Shown here in pieces: positions 11,886 through 24,639 of a DNA stretch of 64,000 bases. The DNA is from Marthasterias glacialis (taxonomy: Eukaryota > Echinodermata > Asteroidea > Forcipulatida > Asteriidae), in contig OU452222.1 in assembly GCA_911728455.2 (NCBI GenBank), forward strand, positions 8,392,108 to 8,456,107, read 5' to 3'. Position 1 is the first letter of the stretch, and each line of letters opens with the position of its first letter. The notes beneath the pieces are model-generated. The model saw only the letters and a list, made by a program, of their open reading frames with translations, searched no databases and had not been told where the DNA came from. A program made the position numbers and the translations under genes.

Positions 11886-13519
11886 ATGGATGGCATTATA
11901 CATACTTAGTACAGGGCACTGCAAGGGCTAAGTAAGATGAACGATAGCTATCCTACTTAAACATCATGAAAAGTCATTATTCTGCCTCTTTTTATATTGC
12001 TAGGAAATATGACACAAACTCATCATAACCTGAACTAGATTACAAAGTTGTGATCCATTTCAACATAAAGAAGGTCTACATACTGACTTATGACTGAGAA
12101 TTAATTTCTGTATTAAGCAGAAGACAATCAGAGCGTACTGGTCGAAATGTCGAGTTGTTACACCACCGGTTCTTTTCAGAATATGAGTGTTATGGGTTCG
12201 AATCCCACCCAAGGTTTCTGTTGATGAGTATACATACAGTACTTTATCAAACATTGTTGGCCAAAGCAAAATGCTAAGTATAGACCTTATGCATTGACTC
12301 ATCAAACCGTAAACCGATGATGAAACAAAGCTATGTAACCGTGGCATACAGGATTGGCCAAAGAACATTCTCCTTTTGACCTCTAGGCGAGGGCGCCCTA
12401 CTCCAATGGCGTCATGTGCGTGAGGTCTGTTGGCTTATTGCAGATGAAATCGTCAGCAACTGCTGCACCAGAACTGTGTAAATGTAAATGTATAGTTAGC
12501 ACCCATTTCAAGCAATTTGTGTGTGATTGCAACCACTGCAGCACATCTTACCTTTTGTTAGGTTTTATGCCCAAATTGGTTGACAGAACAGCTGTGTAGT
12601 GCATATGCAATGGTCTTTAACGATGTAACCTTAATTAGATGCCTACAAGTTGAAATCACTTCAAAACCATATGCTGATGTATGTGTGTGTGTTTGTACAT
12701 GTTTTATGGACTGCATAATTGTCAAGTTATCTGCTGAATTACCGAAGGCTCTATGTATTTCAACAACATATGACACTGATTGTGTTAAAGACAAGATTTT
12801 TGTATTGTGAGGCATTAATTTGCCACGATCAGTCTGATATTCATCTCGCAACAATACATGCAGGAAGTTGAGAGTATTTCATCGTTAAAAAGGAATCACT
12901 GATGGGAATTGTCTGAACATGATTCACCGCGTTCCCACAGTAACTTGCGATTGTTGAGAACGTTTTCATTTTGTCGTATTCATCAAAGAGTGCCTCCATG
13001 TCTTCATGGGCATTTCATGCAAAGAGAAATTGTGATTGATGTCTTGTCATATAATCCAGAACGGAACCCATTATTTAGTAATGCTCTTTAGCTTCGCTTT
13101 TCTCTGTCTGCAGCCATTTTGAGACACAATATCTGTGGTCCAATTCTACCTCCATGTTTATACGTAGATTTTTTTTCTGTTGTGTGCCCTTAAAGGTTTT
13201 TCCCTTGAAATTTTGTTTGTTCGGTACAATCATGAAGGAAGGAAACTACTACACTCAAGGTTTTTTTTTCTGAAATTTGTGGTTGATTTTACTGTTTGAC
13301 AAGAAATATACTAGAGCCAACTTTGTTTGCAAAGCTTACCGAGCCATTATATGCTTATAATCTCTGTCCACAGGATTATCTCTATTGACAGGATTATCTC
13401 AAGGATTCTGCAGTCTTTGAAAACATCCATTTGTTAAAACCTAAGCATATACGCACAAAAGGAAAAATGATATACCTGCCAAGGAAACAATTCTCCCAGT
13501 ATAAACAGTCTTGTCGGTA
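11886..13519. other. Non-coding stretch with a SINE-like scrap
   Basis: At 12125-12215 a dispersed motif (CGAAATGTCGAGTTGTTACA, GGTTCTTTTCAGAA) is followed by GGGTTCGAATCCCACC, which looks like a tRNA B box. It may be a retroposon junction, but there is no matching A box. A short (TG)n lies near 12679. Nothing else recognised. Confidence 0.4.
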
Positions 13520-13750
13520 CGTGGGTCTAATTTCATAAAACTGTTGACCAGTAAATAATTTATTTGTGGTTACTGTAGCAGAAAAATGTGCGTAAGCAAA
13601 GGTGTTATTTCATAAACTATCAAGAAGATTTGTACGCGGCATGTGGGTGTTCACAATGAATTTACATTGCTGTCTCACCATGCATGCTTTGTACAAGAAC
13701 TGCCAGCTAAGTCAGTTTGCTTTTTGCTTGGTAATAAAATTCTTATGAAA
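13520..13750 (+). repeat. Dispersed AATTTCATAAA repeat, copy
   Basis: CTAATTTCATAAAACTGTTGACCAG ... GCAGAAAAATGTGCGTAAGC ... TATTTCATAAACTATCAAGA is collinear with 15305-15500 (AATTTCACAAAGCTGTTTAC ... CAGAAAAACATGTGTAAGC ... TATTTCATAAATGATCAAGA). Non-autonomous repeat of unknown class; no clean right end. Confidence 0.6.
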
Positions 13751-13795
13751 CAGGAGCTGTGGTCACTCTGTAAACAGAAAACATCTGCTAACAAA

Positions 13796-14336
13796 GGTGG
13801 ATTTCACAAAAGTAGTCTTAACTTAGGACTAGTCCTAACTTAGGACTAGTTCTATAAATTAGGACTAGTTACTTGTCGTAACTCAAGATAAGACTGGTCC
13901 TAGCACTTTGTAAAATCCACACCAGGGGTGGATTTCACAAAAGTAGTCCTAAGTTAGGACTAGTTTTATAAGTTAGGACTAGAACCTAAGTTAGGACTAG
14001 TTACTCGTCCTAACTCGAGATGAGACTAGTCCTAGTGTTTTGTGAAATCCACACCAGGGGTGGATTTCACAAAACTAGTCCTAACTTAGGACTAGTCCTA
14101 TAAGTTTGGACTAGTTACTCCTCCTAACCTGAGATAAGACTAGTCCTAGCACTTTGTGAAATCCACCCCAGGGGTCGATTTCACAAAACTTTTCCTAAAT
14201 TAGGACACGTCCTGGGCAATGCTAAGAGATAGGACTAGTCCTAAATTAGGACGAGTAACTTAGGGCTAGTCCTATCTCTTAGCATTGCCTAGGACGTGTC
14301 CTAAGTTACGAAGAGTTTTGTGAAATCGGCCCCAGG
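13796..14336. repeat. Four tandem palindromic units with ACTAGT cores
   Basis: Units start at about 13796, 13927, 14059 and 14173. Each opens with GG(T)GGATTTCACAAAA or GGTCGATTTCACAAAA and closes with TTTGTGAAATCC or its variant, so every unit is a hairpin element in itself. The inside repeats CTTAGGACTAGTCCTAA, a palindrome. Unit 4 has a different inner sequence: AGGACACGTCCT...GCAATGCTAAGAGATAGGAC is mirrored by GTCCTATCTCTTAGCATTGC, giving arms of about 75 bp. Tandem MITEs of two related subtypes; no coding capacity. Confidence 0.9.
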
Positions 14337-14479
14337 TCTAGTAAGTTTTGCAGTGACATGTAATTATCTCTCTAATGAGTTGGTGTAGTTCTGAAAAGAA
14401 CCAATGGTTTAACAACTCGATGTTTCGATCAGTATACTCTTCAGGACAAATTTTCAGTCGCGCCATGAGTGGAAGTATG

Positions 14480-15025
14480 GTGCTCCACAGGCAAAATTCA
14501 GTGTTTGGAGAAAGTCCTGGTTGAAGTTGAACTGTTTTTCAAACTGCTATTTTGGAAACTGCTTACTATTTTTTTTAATACCAAACTAAAGCTGACTTCT
14601 TCATTTGTACTGAACTGTCAAACTGTTTTCAATCCTTCAACTGTTTGGATGAGTTATCAACTCCTAAACACATACATTATTTTGTGAAAACCAAAAAATG
14701 AGACGTGAACGCAGAATGTTGCATACGTCGCTTCAAGAACGCATAAGTTAACAGGTACGTCTCTTCGTGAAAACAAAGAAGTCATACCGGTACTACCGTG
14801 TTTGGATAAAATGGATTATCGCGATACGTTACTTTGTGGAAAGGCAAAATGACAAATCTAGTGATACGTCAGTCATGCTAATTAGTGTAATTACGAAACT
14901 ATTATGTGAAACTTGCTGAAATTTTTAAAGTAATGAGTATATCAATCATTTGTACAAAAACAGATTTGGAAAAATTTGTGATTTTTGACCTGTACATGTG
15001 GCTGACGAAGTGGTTCTTTTCATTT
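14480..15025 (+). mobile_element. TTTGTGAAAA TIR family, diverged copy
   Basis: Collinear with the intact copy 20386-20920. Shared blocks include GTCTCTTCGTGAAAACAAAG, GACAAATCTAGTGATACGTC, GTCATGCTAATTAGTGTAAT, TTTGTACAAAAACAGATTTG and TTTGTGATTTTTGAC. The terminal inverted repeats have decayed. No transposase. Confidence 0.7.
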
Positions 15026-15304
15026 TAGCTTAATGTTATTGCTCTGATCCTGTGTTTTCCATAAATGTGTAGAGTGGTAATCTGTGAATAGCTGTGGCAT
15101 TTTCAGGAAAAACCTTGAAAGTTCATGTTGTTGTTGAGCAAAATAACTTGCGATTGCAACTTTGATCTGTGTTTATTTGTTTTCATGATTGTGCATGTCT
15201 GTAGTAGGATGACTTCAGGAAGTTAGGTGGCTGCAGACTTACCAGGTAAATTTCCATTGTTTACATAGTTCTGAGCATACGCACATTTCCGAAAACAAAC
15301 GAAT

Positions 15305-15500
15305 TACCTGGGCCCAATTTCACAAAGCTGTTTACCAGTAGCAGAAAAACATGTGTAAGCAAAGACGTATTTCATAAATGATCAAGACGATTTGGCAATG
15401 GATTTGCATTGTGGTGTCACTCATCTGCTTATAAAAAGCGTCGGCAAGCTAGCGTGTCTTTTGCTTTGCTTACGCTTGGCAGCAACCTCTTTCCCAGGAA
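15305..15500 (+). repeat. Dispersed AATTTCACAAAG repeat, copy
   Basis: Left end GGGCCCAATTTCACAAAGCT, then GCAGAAAAACATGTGTAAGC. Aligns with 13520-13750. The start resembles the ends of the MITEs at 24640, 36261 and 21250. Confidence 0.6.
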
Positions 15501-18500
15501 TTATTGATCTTGCCCCCTCATTTTTAGGGGGTTGGCTTGATCATAACCCCTGGAAGTGTGACAAGAAAATCTCCCATAATATGGGAGATTTTAATTAGGC
15601 CTGTGGCCTGTCCATTCGACGCACCGCTCAAATAATGGTATCCCACAAAAGAGGCGTCAAATCACACAGCAACTTGTACCCTCTCATTTTTCTTCGATTT
15701 GTGACCTGTCTAACTGAGTGCACTTAAGGGTGACTGCGTAAAACAGCATAGCAGTCACTTTTGGGGGCCAATCAGCATTGTTTTTCAGTGCTCCACTACC
15801 TGGGGTTAGAGAGGAGGGGATCGATACGGTGCACTGCCCATGGTGGCGAGGTTGGGTTGGCAGTGTTTATGGAATAGAAATTGTGCTATAAGGATCGCTC
15901 CGTAAGCAGAAACCACCTGGTTACAGACTTCATGAAAAGGGGTCCTGGTAAGTCTGATGCCACCTAGAGCAAGTTTGAGTGTGCACATTTGGTCGAACTG
16001 TGGTTGACCACTGACTAGCAATGCACATGGGCAGTGATGTATACACTTGAACTACCCGTTAGGTGGTCTAGTTAAAACACAATTCTTTGTCAGCACTGAT
16101 ATGTGCACTTCCATGACTTTCCGCCATTCTGCAATTTTGTCACTGGTTCCCTTTTGCGCTTCAGACAGGTTGACATGAAACAAGGCTACCGGGACCAGGG
16201 AAGAAACCAAGGTCCTGAGGCTGGTTCCAAATGGTCGACCACAGCGGTCAACCAATGGTCGACCAGCCTGGGTTCGGGTCAAGATGGTTGACCTTTAGTT
16301 ACACATAGTGCACACTCGAACTTGCTCCAAGTGTCCCCAAAGTCTCCCATTGACTAGTGCTGAAACCATCTCTTATTCAACCTCGTCCCCGGGGTGTGTC
16401 GAACAGTACGAGGTTGACCGCTCTCTCACCCTGGTATTTGATCATTTGCATATCCAAAATTTTTGGATACGTATGCAAATTAGAATAGTCTGGCTGCGTT
16501 TCGAAATTCACATCTTCGTCATAGTCTCATTGCCCGGTACCAGATTTAATAGCCTGTTTAACGTTTGTTTCTATTGTAAAGTCGTTGTCCAATCAGGGTC
16601 CAAGTAAGGAGTTTCCATCCCAGGGTTTACATAGTAAACCATGGGAACGAGGTTGATCTCTTATTTTGCTGATGGTCTACATTAAGATATGTCTTATACA
16701 TTTACTGTACCATGATGGCTGATGCCGGGAACCAGTTTCTTAAATCATATCAATAGATTATCATCTGTGTAGCTTACTTGAATTTCGATCTCACATGATT
16801 GGAGAAAACTGTTGAACTTTATATAGTTCAATGAGTTAAACATTTGCGTGGATCTTGAGGCAGTTTTGCTGTTGAGTTTACTCACAGATGTATAACAAGT
16901 TCTCAATGTTTGACTGGATGTAATAATTGCATTGGAGAGAAAAAAATAATAGCACTTTGCACGAATGCTAAAAATAGAAGCAAGTACCCGGATCTCAGAC
17001 AACATGTGAAATTTCACTGACGTAGCCATTGTCGGTGTTTTATGTTTACGTGCATGAACTGTATTAATGTGGGCTGGCGCGCTGATCGCGTTGCAATGTC
17101 CTGTAATCACGTGAGTGGTGGAAAGTTTGTCTGACATCCGGGTATTTTGAGCTAAAGTGATGTCATTTGTTCAGAGTGTTATTGTTTTGGTTTTAACTGT
17201 CGTTTCATAAGCACTGTATACTCAGTGCTGTATGAGTCATATGGACATATCCATTTAGGCTACTCAGGTAGGATTCACAACCACAGCCTCAGCATTCTGA
17301 ATTACTCTTTTACAAAGAAACTTGCTATTCTGCTCATGCCTTAGACTTTGTGCGAATGGGACACAGTTAAAATTAATGTCCCATTTTACCCACCGAGTTA
17401 CATCTTCATTTGGTTTCTTTACAAACAAAATCTGATTTGATTTGTTATGTGAAATCATGTCTAAAGATTTCATAATTAGCAAAGAATTTAAATTGGAAAA
17501 ACAGTCCTAAAAATATATCCACAAATGGACGTAACTTATTCTGATCTTTTATGTTTGTCTTGCCATCGTGTCGATAAGGAAAAACTATTCTTCGATCAAA
17601 ACGTAAGCACATTTTCTGCTATTTGATCCGTTATACCACAGGTCGATTTGGTTGGCAAGGCATTTGAAACAGAGACGGTAATTCTTTAATTCAAGATTAA
17701 CCTTTTCAAGAATATTGCCTTTCTGTGAAATCATCCAGGTGTGCCCGCGCGTGGCGGATTCTGCTGACTTTTAAAAAATTTTTTTTTTACATAATCTCTC
17801 CAGTGGAAATGCCTGGAAAAAAAAAGAAATAAATAAACAGCAATTTTTGTTTTGCTGTAGTGTTGGCGGGACGGTGTGACGTTAACGTAGTGTTAGCCGG
17901 AGGGCTTTGGTTGTCTTTTGGCTTATTTTCACTCTGGACACCCAGCCGTATCTGGCATTTACATGTAAAAGGATTGTAAATGAGATACATTTACGCTCCG
18001 TTGTTTAAATTTCAGCCAATTTTAACGCCTTATTTCCTCACACCCCTAAAACCTTTGACGTCAACATGGGAAAATGTAAAACTGTCAACTTGGGACGTGA
18101 CCCATACTAACGGTAGGTCAAACTATGTGGCTGCTTTGTCTCAAAAAAGAAAAACAGAAGTTGAAACATCTGGTCTGTTATAAGACAAACACGAACACCA
18201 AACCCTTCTTTTTATTTATTTTTAATGAAACAATTTTAATGGAAAATGTTATCACATGCCATTCAGTTCGTGTTGATTTTGTGTGCAAATTTATGATTTA
18301 TTCAATATAAAGGCAGGTTGAATCAATTCACATTTCACAAATCCATAATTTTAATTTGGTTGTTGTATAATTTATCAAATCCAATGCGGTATTGATTGTG
18401 AAACTGGGTTCGTAATAAACTCAAGGCTATATCCCCAGTGCGTCGTTTATTATTTATTGCATGAAAGGAATAGTGCACACTGTGGTCAGAAGGTGTAAAA

Positions 18501-20385
18501 GTACATTAACCTTTATCTACATAGTGTATATTGTATTTTTCCACTTGCTAATCGGTTAGCCATATCAGTCTCGGAATCAGCATCTCTGAATATATTGGAA
18601 AAAATATTCATAAACTTTGAGACTGAGTGCGGTATTGACCATTGTCAGAAAAATTACTTGATTTTGTTAGTGTGAGAGCTTTTGGTACTGGTACAAATCA
18701 TCCTGAGAATTATTTCCATCTGAAATCGTGCCACTTTAGGAAGTTGACAGATAGTACATTGTGTTTTGTAAGGGGCTTTCTTAGTGTGGTCGTAGCGTGT
18801 AGGTTGCCACATACAAATAGTCCTGTGCATCTTTTGATTTCCTATCACAGCTATGATTCTTAGACTTGTCTTCTTCTATTGCCTCTCATATTTGATTTCC
18901 CTGGTAACTATCATCTTACATATGTCTTACACATCTCGCTGTTATTGTTACTGGCTCCCCTTACCCATCTGTCTTTTCTTAAATCTCACGTTCCTTGACG
19001 TGATAACACAAGCCCGTCCTCTCGCTTTTACTCATTTCCTGTTAGCCCACTACTTGCTTACATTATGCGACAGATATCTTTTTACTGTGTAAACCTCACT
19101 GTGATATTTGTGTGTTCATTCTTTTCTTTTCACATACATCTGTTTCTACCTTAACCTTGAGTGAAAGCGAACAACTGAAGTTGACTGTTCCTAGCATTTG
19201 GTCATAAAGAGTCTTCAAGTCTAAAGTCTCTGTTCCAAATCCCAGCACAGGCTGTGGGTTATCATCTTGTGTTCTCTCTCTCATTCAGTCTCTTTTGCCC
19301 TGTGTCTGGTGCCCTCTTAAACACCTCTTCTTATGTCTAATGTTGAGAGAAAATAAGTACTGAAAATGAGACCTAAATTTCAATTTCATGCTTGTATTTC
19401 TATACAGACAATTTTAAGTAAATTCTGCCACAAACGCAACTCACTTATGTACCAGTTTTCTTTTACACTGACTCATTTTCCATTTTCTTCACTCTATTTT
19501 CTTTAACCTTGATATAAAGTATTACAGAAATGATAGTTCTTAGAATTTCTTCCCTCAAACATTTTTAACGGTAAAAGTAATTTTAACAACATTTGACTCA
19601 AAATATTTTACAGCAATCACAGACACAGATTAAGCAGCAAAATTTTACTTCTATTCTTGATCTTTTGCTGTTTCTTTTCCCTTCTGTTTCCAATCAATTT
19701 TCCTCATCTTGCAAGAAACTTGGAAATATGTTGTTTTTCAGTAATTTTGTGTCCTCATTTTTGATAACAACTTACCTAATCTATAATAAAGGCTTAATAG
19801 CGTTCTGATGGTTTGCATACGTAAGGAAATAAAACGAAAAGATAATAAATATAGAATGAACCTCTAGGGTAACTGGAATAGGTCAGGTTTTTAATGATGT
19901 TGTAAAAGCATGAATAATATCACAAGGAAGATCATCCCAAGTTACAATGTTTAAGCACAGTGGACTGAAGTCATTGCTGGCACGTAGTCGCTGCAGTACA
20001 ACCTTGCAGTAAGGTGTTAGAACTCATTTGTATCTCATAATGGTTCTAATTAAAGATAATGCATAATGAATGCAGATGCGGGTCAGTAAGTGTGATGAAC
20101 TATCATCAAGCTGTCCCATCAGAGCATCCTGTACCATTGATAATGTATGGCTGCTATACCATCTGTAAGGCTTACTGTGGTATAATTCCACATTACCTCC
20201 ATGCTTCAATGATTGCCAGAAGCCCAAAGGAGATGTATTAAGCTAGTATTTAGGCATTATTTATTAAAACAATATTTTTTGGACTAGCCTTTCAGATATG
20301 TTATGAAAAGTCTCAAAATCCTCTCAGAGTTGTCATAATAAATGCCATTGCATGATGAAGTTACTAATTTTTAGTAAAATTACAA
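15501..20385. other. Large non-coding stretch, nothing firmly recognised
   Basis: Likely intronic or intergenic. Noticed inside: a short perfect repeat pair around CTCCCATAATATGGGAG (15571-15587); a CCTCGT/ACGAGGTTG pair near 16382-16415 and 16645 that may mark an inverted dispersed repeat; and a CpG-richer patch near 17065-17125 next to an upstream-free ATG on the minus strand. No spliced gene could be built. Pyrimidine-rich sequence dominates 18840-19540. Confidence 0.4.
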
Positions 20386-20920
20386 ACAATTCGTCACCGT
20401 GTTCACAAAACAACGAGTCTGCACCACAGCTGAAATTCTGTGTGTGAAGAAAATCGTATTTCAAAACCTTTTTTAAACTGCGGTTTCAGAGATTGCTTAA
20501 ACAGAACTGTCATTATGCTTTCAATGTTGCCAGTGTTTTGATGAGTTATTAATTTCTAAACACATTTTGCACTTTGTGAAAACGAGAAAACGAGATGTGC
20601 ACGCAGAGCGCTGTGTACAAACCAATGCATATTGAGATTTGTCACTTTGTGAAAATGCTAAACTTACATAGGTCAACAGATTCGTCACAGGTTCAAGGAT
20701 AAAGTGGCGAATCTTGATTTGTCACCTTGTGAAAATGCAAAAAGGCAAATCTAGTGATACGTCGGTCATGCTAATTAGTGTAGTTAGGTGTTGGGTCCTG
20801 AAACCTGATTGAAAATGTTAACAACAATGATATGTGTATCAAGAATTTGTACAAAAATGATTTGCCAAATTTTGTGATTTTTGATACATTCATCACTTTA
20901 TGAAAACGGTGACGAATTGT
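20386..20920 (+). mobile_element. TTTGTGAAAA TIR family, intact copy (535 bp)
   Basis: The left end ACAATTCGTCACCGTGTTCA is mirrored by TGAAAACGGTGACGAATTGT at the right end. Inside are further GTCAC(C)TTGTGAAAATGC motifs in both orientations and the family core GGCAAATCTAGTGATACGTC - GGTCATGCTAATTAGTGTAG. No protein is encoded. Other copies: 8150-8470, 14480-15025, 53785-54345 and 56500-56790. The many TTCACAAAGTGAC motifs could be transposase-binding sites (inference). Confidence 0.85.
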
Positions 20921-21051
20921 ATGCCAGCTTTGAAGCTCGGAGTAGCCCAAACTCCCAGATGACTAAAAACAGTAAATGCATAGGTGACTTTTCAGGTTAC
21001 TTTTGGAATGGCTGTCTCATTCTTACTCATCAGACTCTATGCTCACTTTTA

Positions 21052-21269
21052 ATGCAGCCAAACTTCTTAAAGCTGTCAAGCAGAGCCAAGTTTTAAAGAC
21101 CTGCTTAAGTACACAAATTTGCTTAGCGTGGGGTTACCAGAAAAAAGGTTACCAGTCGAAATACTGTGTTATATGCACTCATTATGGTTGGTGCCCAGCT
21201 TATTTTTCCACAGCAGATATCTATTATGCAAAATTCCTTGCTTAAGCATCTTTATGAAATTGGGCCGGA
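21052..21269. repeat. MITE-like repeat ending GAAATTGGGCC, left end worn
   Basis: AAAGCTGTCAAGCAGAGCC ... GGGTTACCAGAAAAAAGGTTACCAG ... CTTGCTTAAGCATCTTTATG AAATTGGGCCGG. The right end matches the family seen at 24640-25000 and 36261-36413. Confidence 0.6.
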
Positions 21270-21489
21270 AAATACTGGTTAGCAGACTCCTTTATTAAGC
21301 AAGTAGTTAGCAGAGCACCAGTTACAACAATGTAAACAACATGATACTTTGACAGGAAACCTGACTCTGTGTTTTGAAAAAAATTATAATAAAAATTAAA
21401 TATAGGGCTTAGCAAATTTGTGGGTGTGTTTCTGAAACGTTCACACTGTTGGACATTGCAAATGTTCCAAAAGTTTTAAAACATTTTCT

Positions 21490-21800
21490 GGTGGACCGAG
21501 TTGTGCACCACAACTGTTGGCAAATGTTAGCAACAGACAGCAAAAATCAGTTTTTGGCAAATCTGTGTTTTTACACAATTTGGATGTTAGCATTGACATC
21601 AACATTTTGAGTTTTCACGAACATCTAGTTGCATTGGTTTATACACAGACATCATTTTCACAGTTTACAAAGAGACAATTTGTGTTAAACAGTAAAGTAC
21701 TCATTAAAACTCACTCAACTTCAAGTGCGGTTTTCCCCAAACATGAAAGTGTGACTGCAGTGGCTTAATTGTCTCTTCGTGAAAACGATGACGATATGTC
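21490..21800. repeat. Region with TTTGTGAAAA family motifs
   Basis: TTTCACAGTTTACAAAGAGAC and GTCTCTTCGTGAAAACGATG occur here with the CGTCAC-like GACGATATG. It may be a rearranged copy of the family at 20386, but the family core is absent. Low confidence. Confidence 0.35.
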
Positions 21801-22033
21801 CATGTGTTAAGGTACCCTAGAAATGTGTTTAGAGACATGGTTATGATCAGGTCTATGTCTGTGAGGTCTAATAATTGGTTTAGTCAGCTGTGTTCAGTTG
21901 GTCGGATGCTCACTTGTTTGTTTCAAGCTTGGATGTAAAAAGATACCAACTTCTGCCGTGTATAAAGTCTTTGATAGTTTTAGCACATATCAGCTCAATG
22001 AAACTGATAAATAAGTGTCCAAAATTTACTTAA

Positions 22034-22391
22034 AGCCCCAGCTCAACATTGGTAAACTGACTGTAAATGCTTCCATTCTTTGCACAAATCAAGATATATG
22101 TAATAAAACCAACCTGTGAAAATGTCCGCTCATTTCGTTGTTTCATTTGCGTTAAAATGGTAAAAATGCATTCAGCATTTTTGTACGCATTCCTATAGGC
22201 AGAGTTTTCGTCTCACTGAGACGAAAACTAATTTGGGATCTTATTTAATTTATTATTTTAAAACAATAACATTTCATTAAGAAATAAATAAAGGACAGTT
22301 TTCTACCATCAATATCTTATACCATGTAAGCTATATGTAAATCTGTGAACATTTATGTTTTTCCGCTTACCAATGTAAGAGGTAAGGGCTT
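22034..22391. mobile_element. TTAA-flanked MITE, copy 2
   Basis: TTAA at 22030-22033 precedes AGCCCCAGCTCAACATTGG TAAACTGACTG. The inside (GCTTCCATTCTTTGCACAAA, GTTTTCGTCTCACTGAGACG, TTTTCTACCATCAATATC, ACCATGTAAGCTATATG) is nearly identical to 41140-41497. The right end is worn (GTAAGAGGTAAGGGCTTGA). The 94-codon open frame on the other strand lies inside this repeat and is not a gene. Confidence 0.75.
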
Positions 22392-23490
22392 GAAGTTCAG
22401 AAGTAAAACAAGTATTACTACTTTCTAAAAGTCCCTTCCTTCCCCATTGATTAGTATTCTTCACTTTTAACTTTCTGCATATAACACATTTTATCTTTGG
22501 AAGATCAAATGCTTTATACTCAGAAAAGTATGCATACTTTATAGTTGGATCACTCACTTGCATGCATGTGTTAGTTGTTGGTACACAGCACACACATTAC
22601 ACCACCATATGTGACAGATTGGTGCTCATGTTTTTGATAATGCAGCGCTGTGTGGTTTCATACCACACAAGTTTATAATGTTTCATCCTTTAAAAAGTTT
22701 AACAGCTGGACAAATATTGCATCCCCTGACCTGGCCCCTCCCCCTTTAGGCAAGTTCAACATTTTGGAAAAACAAATCAGAAAGTTTAAGATTAAAAACA
22801 CAATCCGCGAAAGACATCAAATATGACCTTTCTGTTATTAACTGAGGACCTTTTAGTGAGGAAAAACAGAACCTTACGTGGGCTGCACTGATAAACTCAA
22901 GTCACAACAAGTTGTCACACAACCCCCTCCTCAGTCTATATTTGTTGTGGTTACCACACGTCAGAAATCTATGAATACGCTGTGATTCACTCCGTCATAC
23001 TATATTAAGAGTTTATTCAGGAGGCATTCATTGTCAGATTTCTGGCGGGATATTAGTTTTGTTAACAGATATTTCAAGAACAGCTTGTTTTTGTTCAGAA
23101 TAGCTGAAATATGGACTGAGGAAGTTGACACATAAAGGGGGAGGGGGCAATGGAGGCATGTGAAGTTGGTTTGTAGCTATGTATACCCAGCCAATAGCAA
23201 GAGTCCATTTAAAGGGACAGTACAAAAGTTCATTCTCTTCGTTTAGTTTTCAATGAACACACGCTACAACCAATGTGCGACAGTTTCAGCAATTTTAGGT
23301 GGTCATTTAAGGAAAAAACAACAAAAAAGTTCATATTTTTTTGGTAAGATTTTGTGCGTGTTCGTAGTGTCCTTATTTTAGATTCTTCCTGTTGGAAACT
23401 GCTATTAGGAGACTTCTCAACATTTCTCTTGAGGATTGACACCGGTATAACTTTTATAATTAGTGAGCTTCAAGATTTAAACTTATAATT
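22392..23490. other. Non-coding stretch with a dispersed repeat
   Basis: 23285-23385 is the partner of 1935-2030. Otherwise no gene or RNA recognised. Confidence 0.4.
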
Positions 23491-23493
23491 TTT

Positions 23494-23850
23494 ATGCCCC
23501 TCCTGCTGAGCCGGAGGGGCATATAGTGTTTGGCTTTGCCTTCTGTGTGTGGGCGTGCCTGTGTGTGTGTGTAATCATTGTCCAAGTGATGACTCAAGAA
23601 AGACTTGGTGTATCAACTCTAAACTTGGTGTGTGGATTGGTCTTGGGATCCTGCAGAAGCCTATTGTTTTTGGACTCCCTAGGTCAATTGTCAAGGTCAT
23701 TATGGTTAAAACAAAAGAAATGTTGTCCGAGTGATAACTCAAAAAGGACTTGGCATAACAACTCCAAACTTGGTGTGTGGATTGGTCTTGGGATCCCCCA
23801 GGTGGACCTTCTAGGTAAATTGTCAAGGTCATTATGGCATTATGGCACTC
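23494..23850 (+). repeat. Repeat with terminal hairpin and duplicated block
   Basis: Begins with TATGCCCCTCC TGCTGAGCC GGAGGGGCATA, an 11-bp perfect hairpin. Then comes a block (AAACTTGGTGTGTGGATTGG TCTTGGGATCC ... AATTGTCAAGGTCATTATGG) that occurs twice, starting near 23580 and 23728. Period is about 150 bp. The overlapping 126-codon frame arises from the duplication. Dispersed element of unknown class. Confidence 0.7.
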
Positions 23851-24639
23851 CTCCTAGTCTTGAATCCATGTTTCAGACCCTTTGTCAGCATTGTATTTAC
23901 TTATGACATTTGTTTACCTGGGATATACCCCAACAGTTAAAACTGGTTTCCACTGGGGCCCTACATACATTACTACGTGCACATTGACTTAAACAGACAT
24001 CCCTAAATTTAAAACCAATCTATTAGTGGCCTCAAATGTTGTTAGAGAAGGGGAATCCGAAAATAACCAACCATAGCTTGCAAACTTTTATGCAAGTACA
24101 TTTGAGTTTGAATTTTGTATTTCACTTTTGTTTGATGGGTACTGTATTTTCATATATATTTTTTACATTATGACACTCCAAGGTGATATGTTGTGTAGTA
24201 TGATAACGGTAATGACCGTGTTTTATAATATCATAGAGTCACAGACATAAATCCAGATTGAATTTCAATGAGCTTTTTTAACTACTTTGTGACAGACTAA
24301 TGACTTTGTGCATCTCCACAAACTAATATTGGACTTTCCTGGAAGGGTGATGCACTGGTTATACAGATGTAGAAAATGTAATAAAATGTTAGGGTCAATG
24401 TTAGTACAGAGCAGATGTTGAAAACAGTTTTGGGAAAAGCAACTTGGGGTTGTTTAAAAACATGTTCGAAGGCAAAAGCGAACCAATGTAAAAGAATCTT
24501 AGAAAATGTGATTTTTTTTTAAGTGCCCATCTCTTCCTGAAAACAGTGGCGACATGTATGAAATGAAAGATGGAGACCCCACAGAACACAATATTTGCCC
24601 CTTCAGTTGATTGTCTAGAACATAAATACATAAAAACCT
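23851..24639. other. Non-coding stretch, nothing recognised
   Basis: No exon, RNA or shared repeat found. Confidence 0.4.

Noticed and set aside
16745-17137. 130-codon minus strand open frame with MATSVKFHMLSEIR start
   Set aside because: A CpG-richer patch and a fair ATG context made it a possible first exon, but the donor is weak, the rest reads as low-complexity Ser/Asn-rich sequence, and no second exon was found.
18060-18116. Short first exon (MGKCKTVNLGRDPY) before a GTAGGT donor
   Set aside because: The frame hits TAA just before the donor.
23526-23906. 126-codon open frame with internal peptide repeat
   Set aside because: The peptide repeat mirrors the DNA duplication; opposite strand and other frames are equally open.
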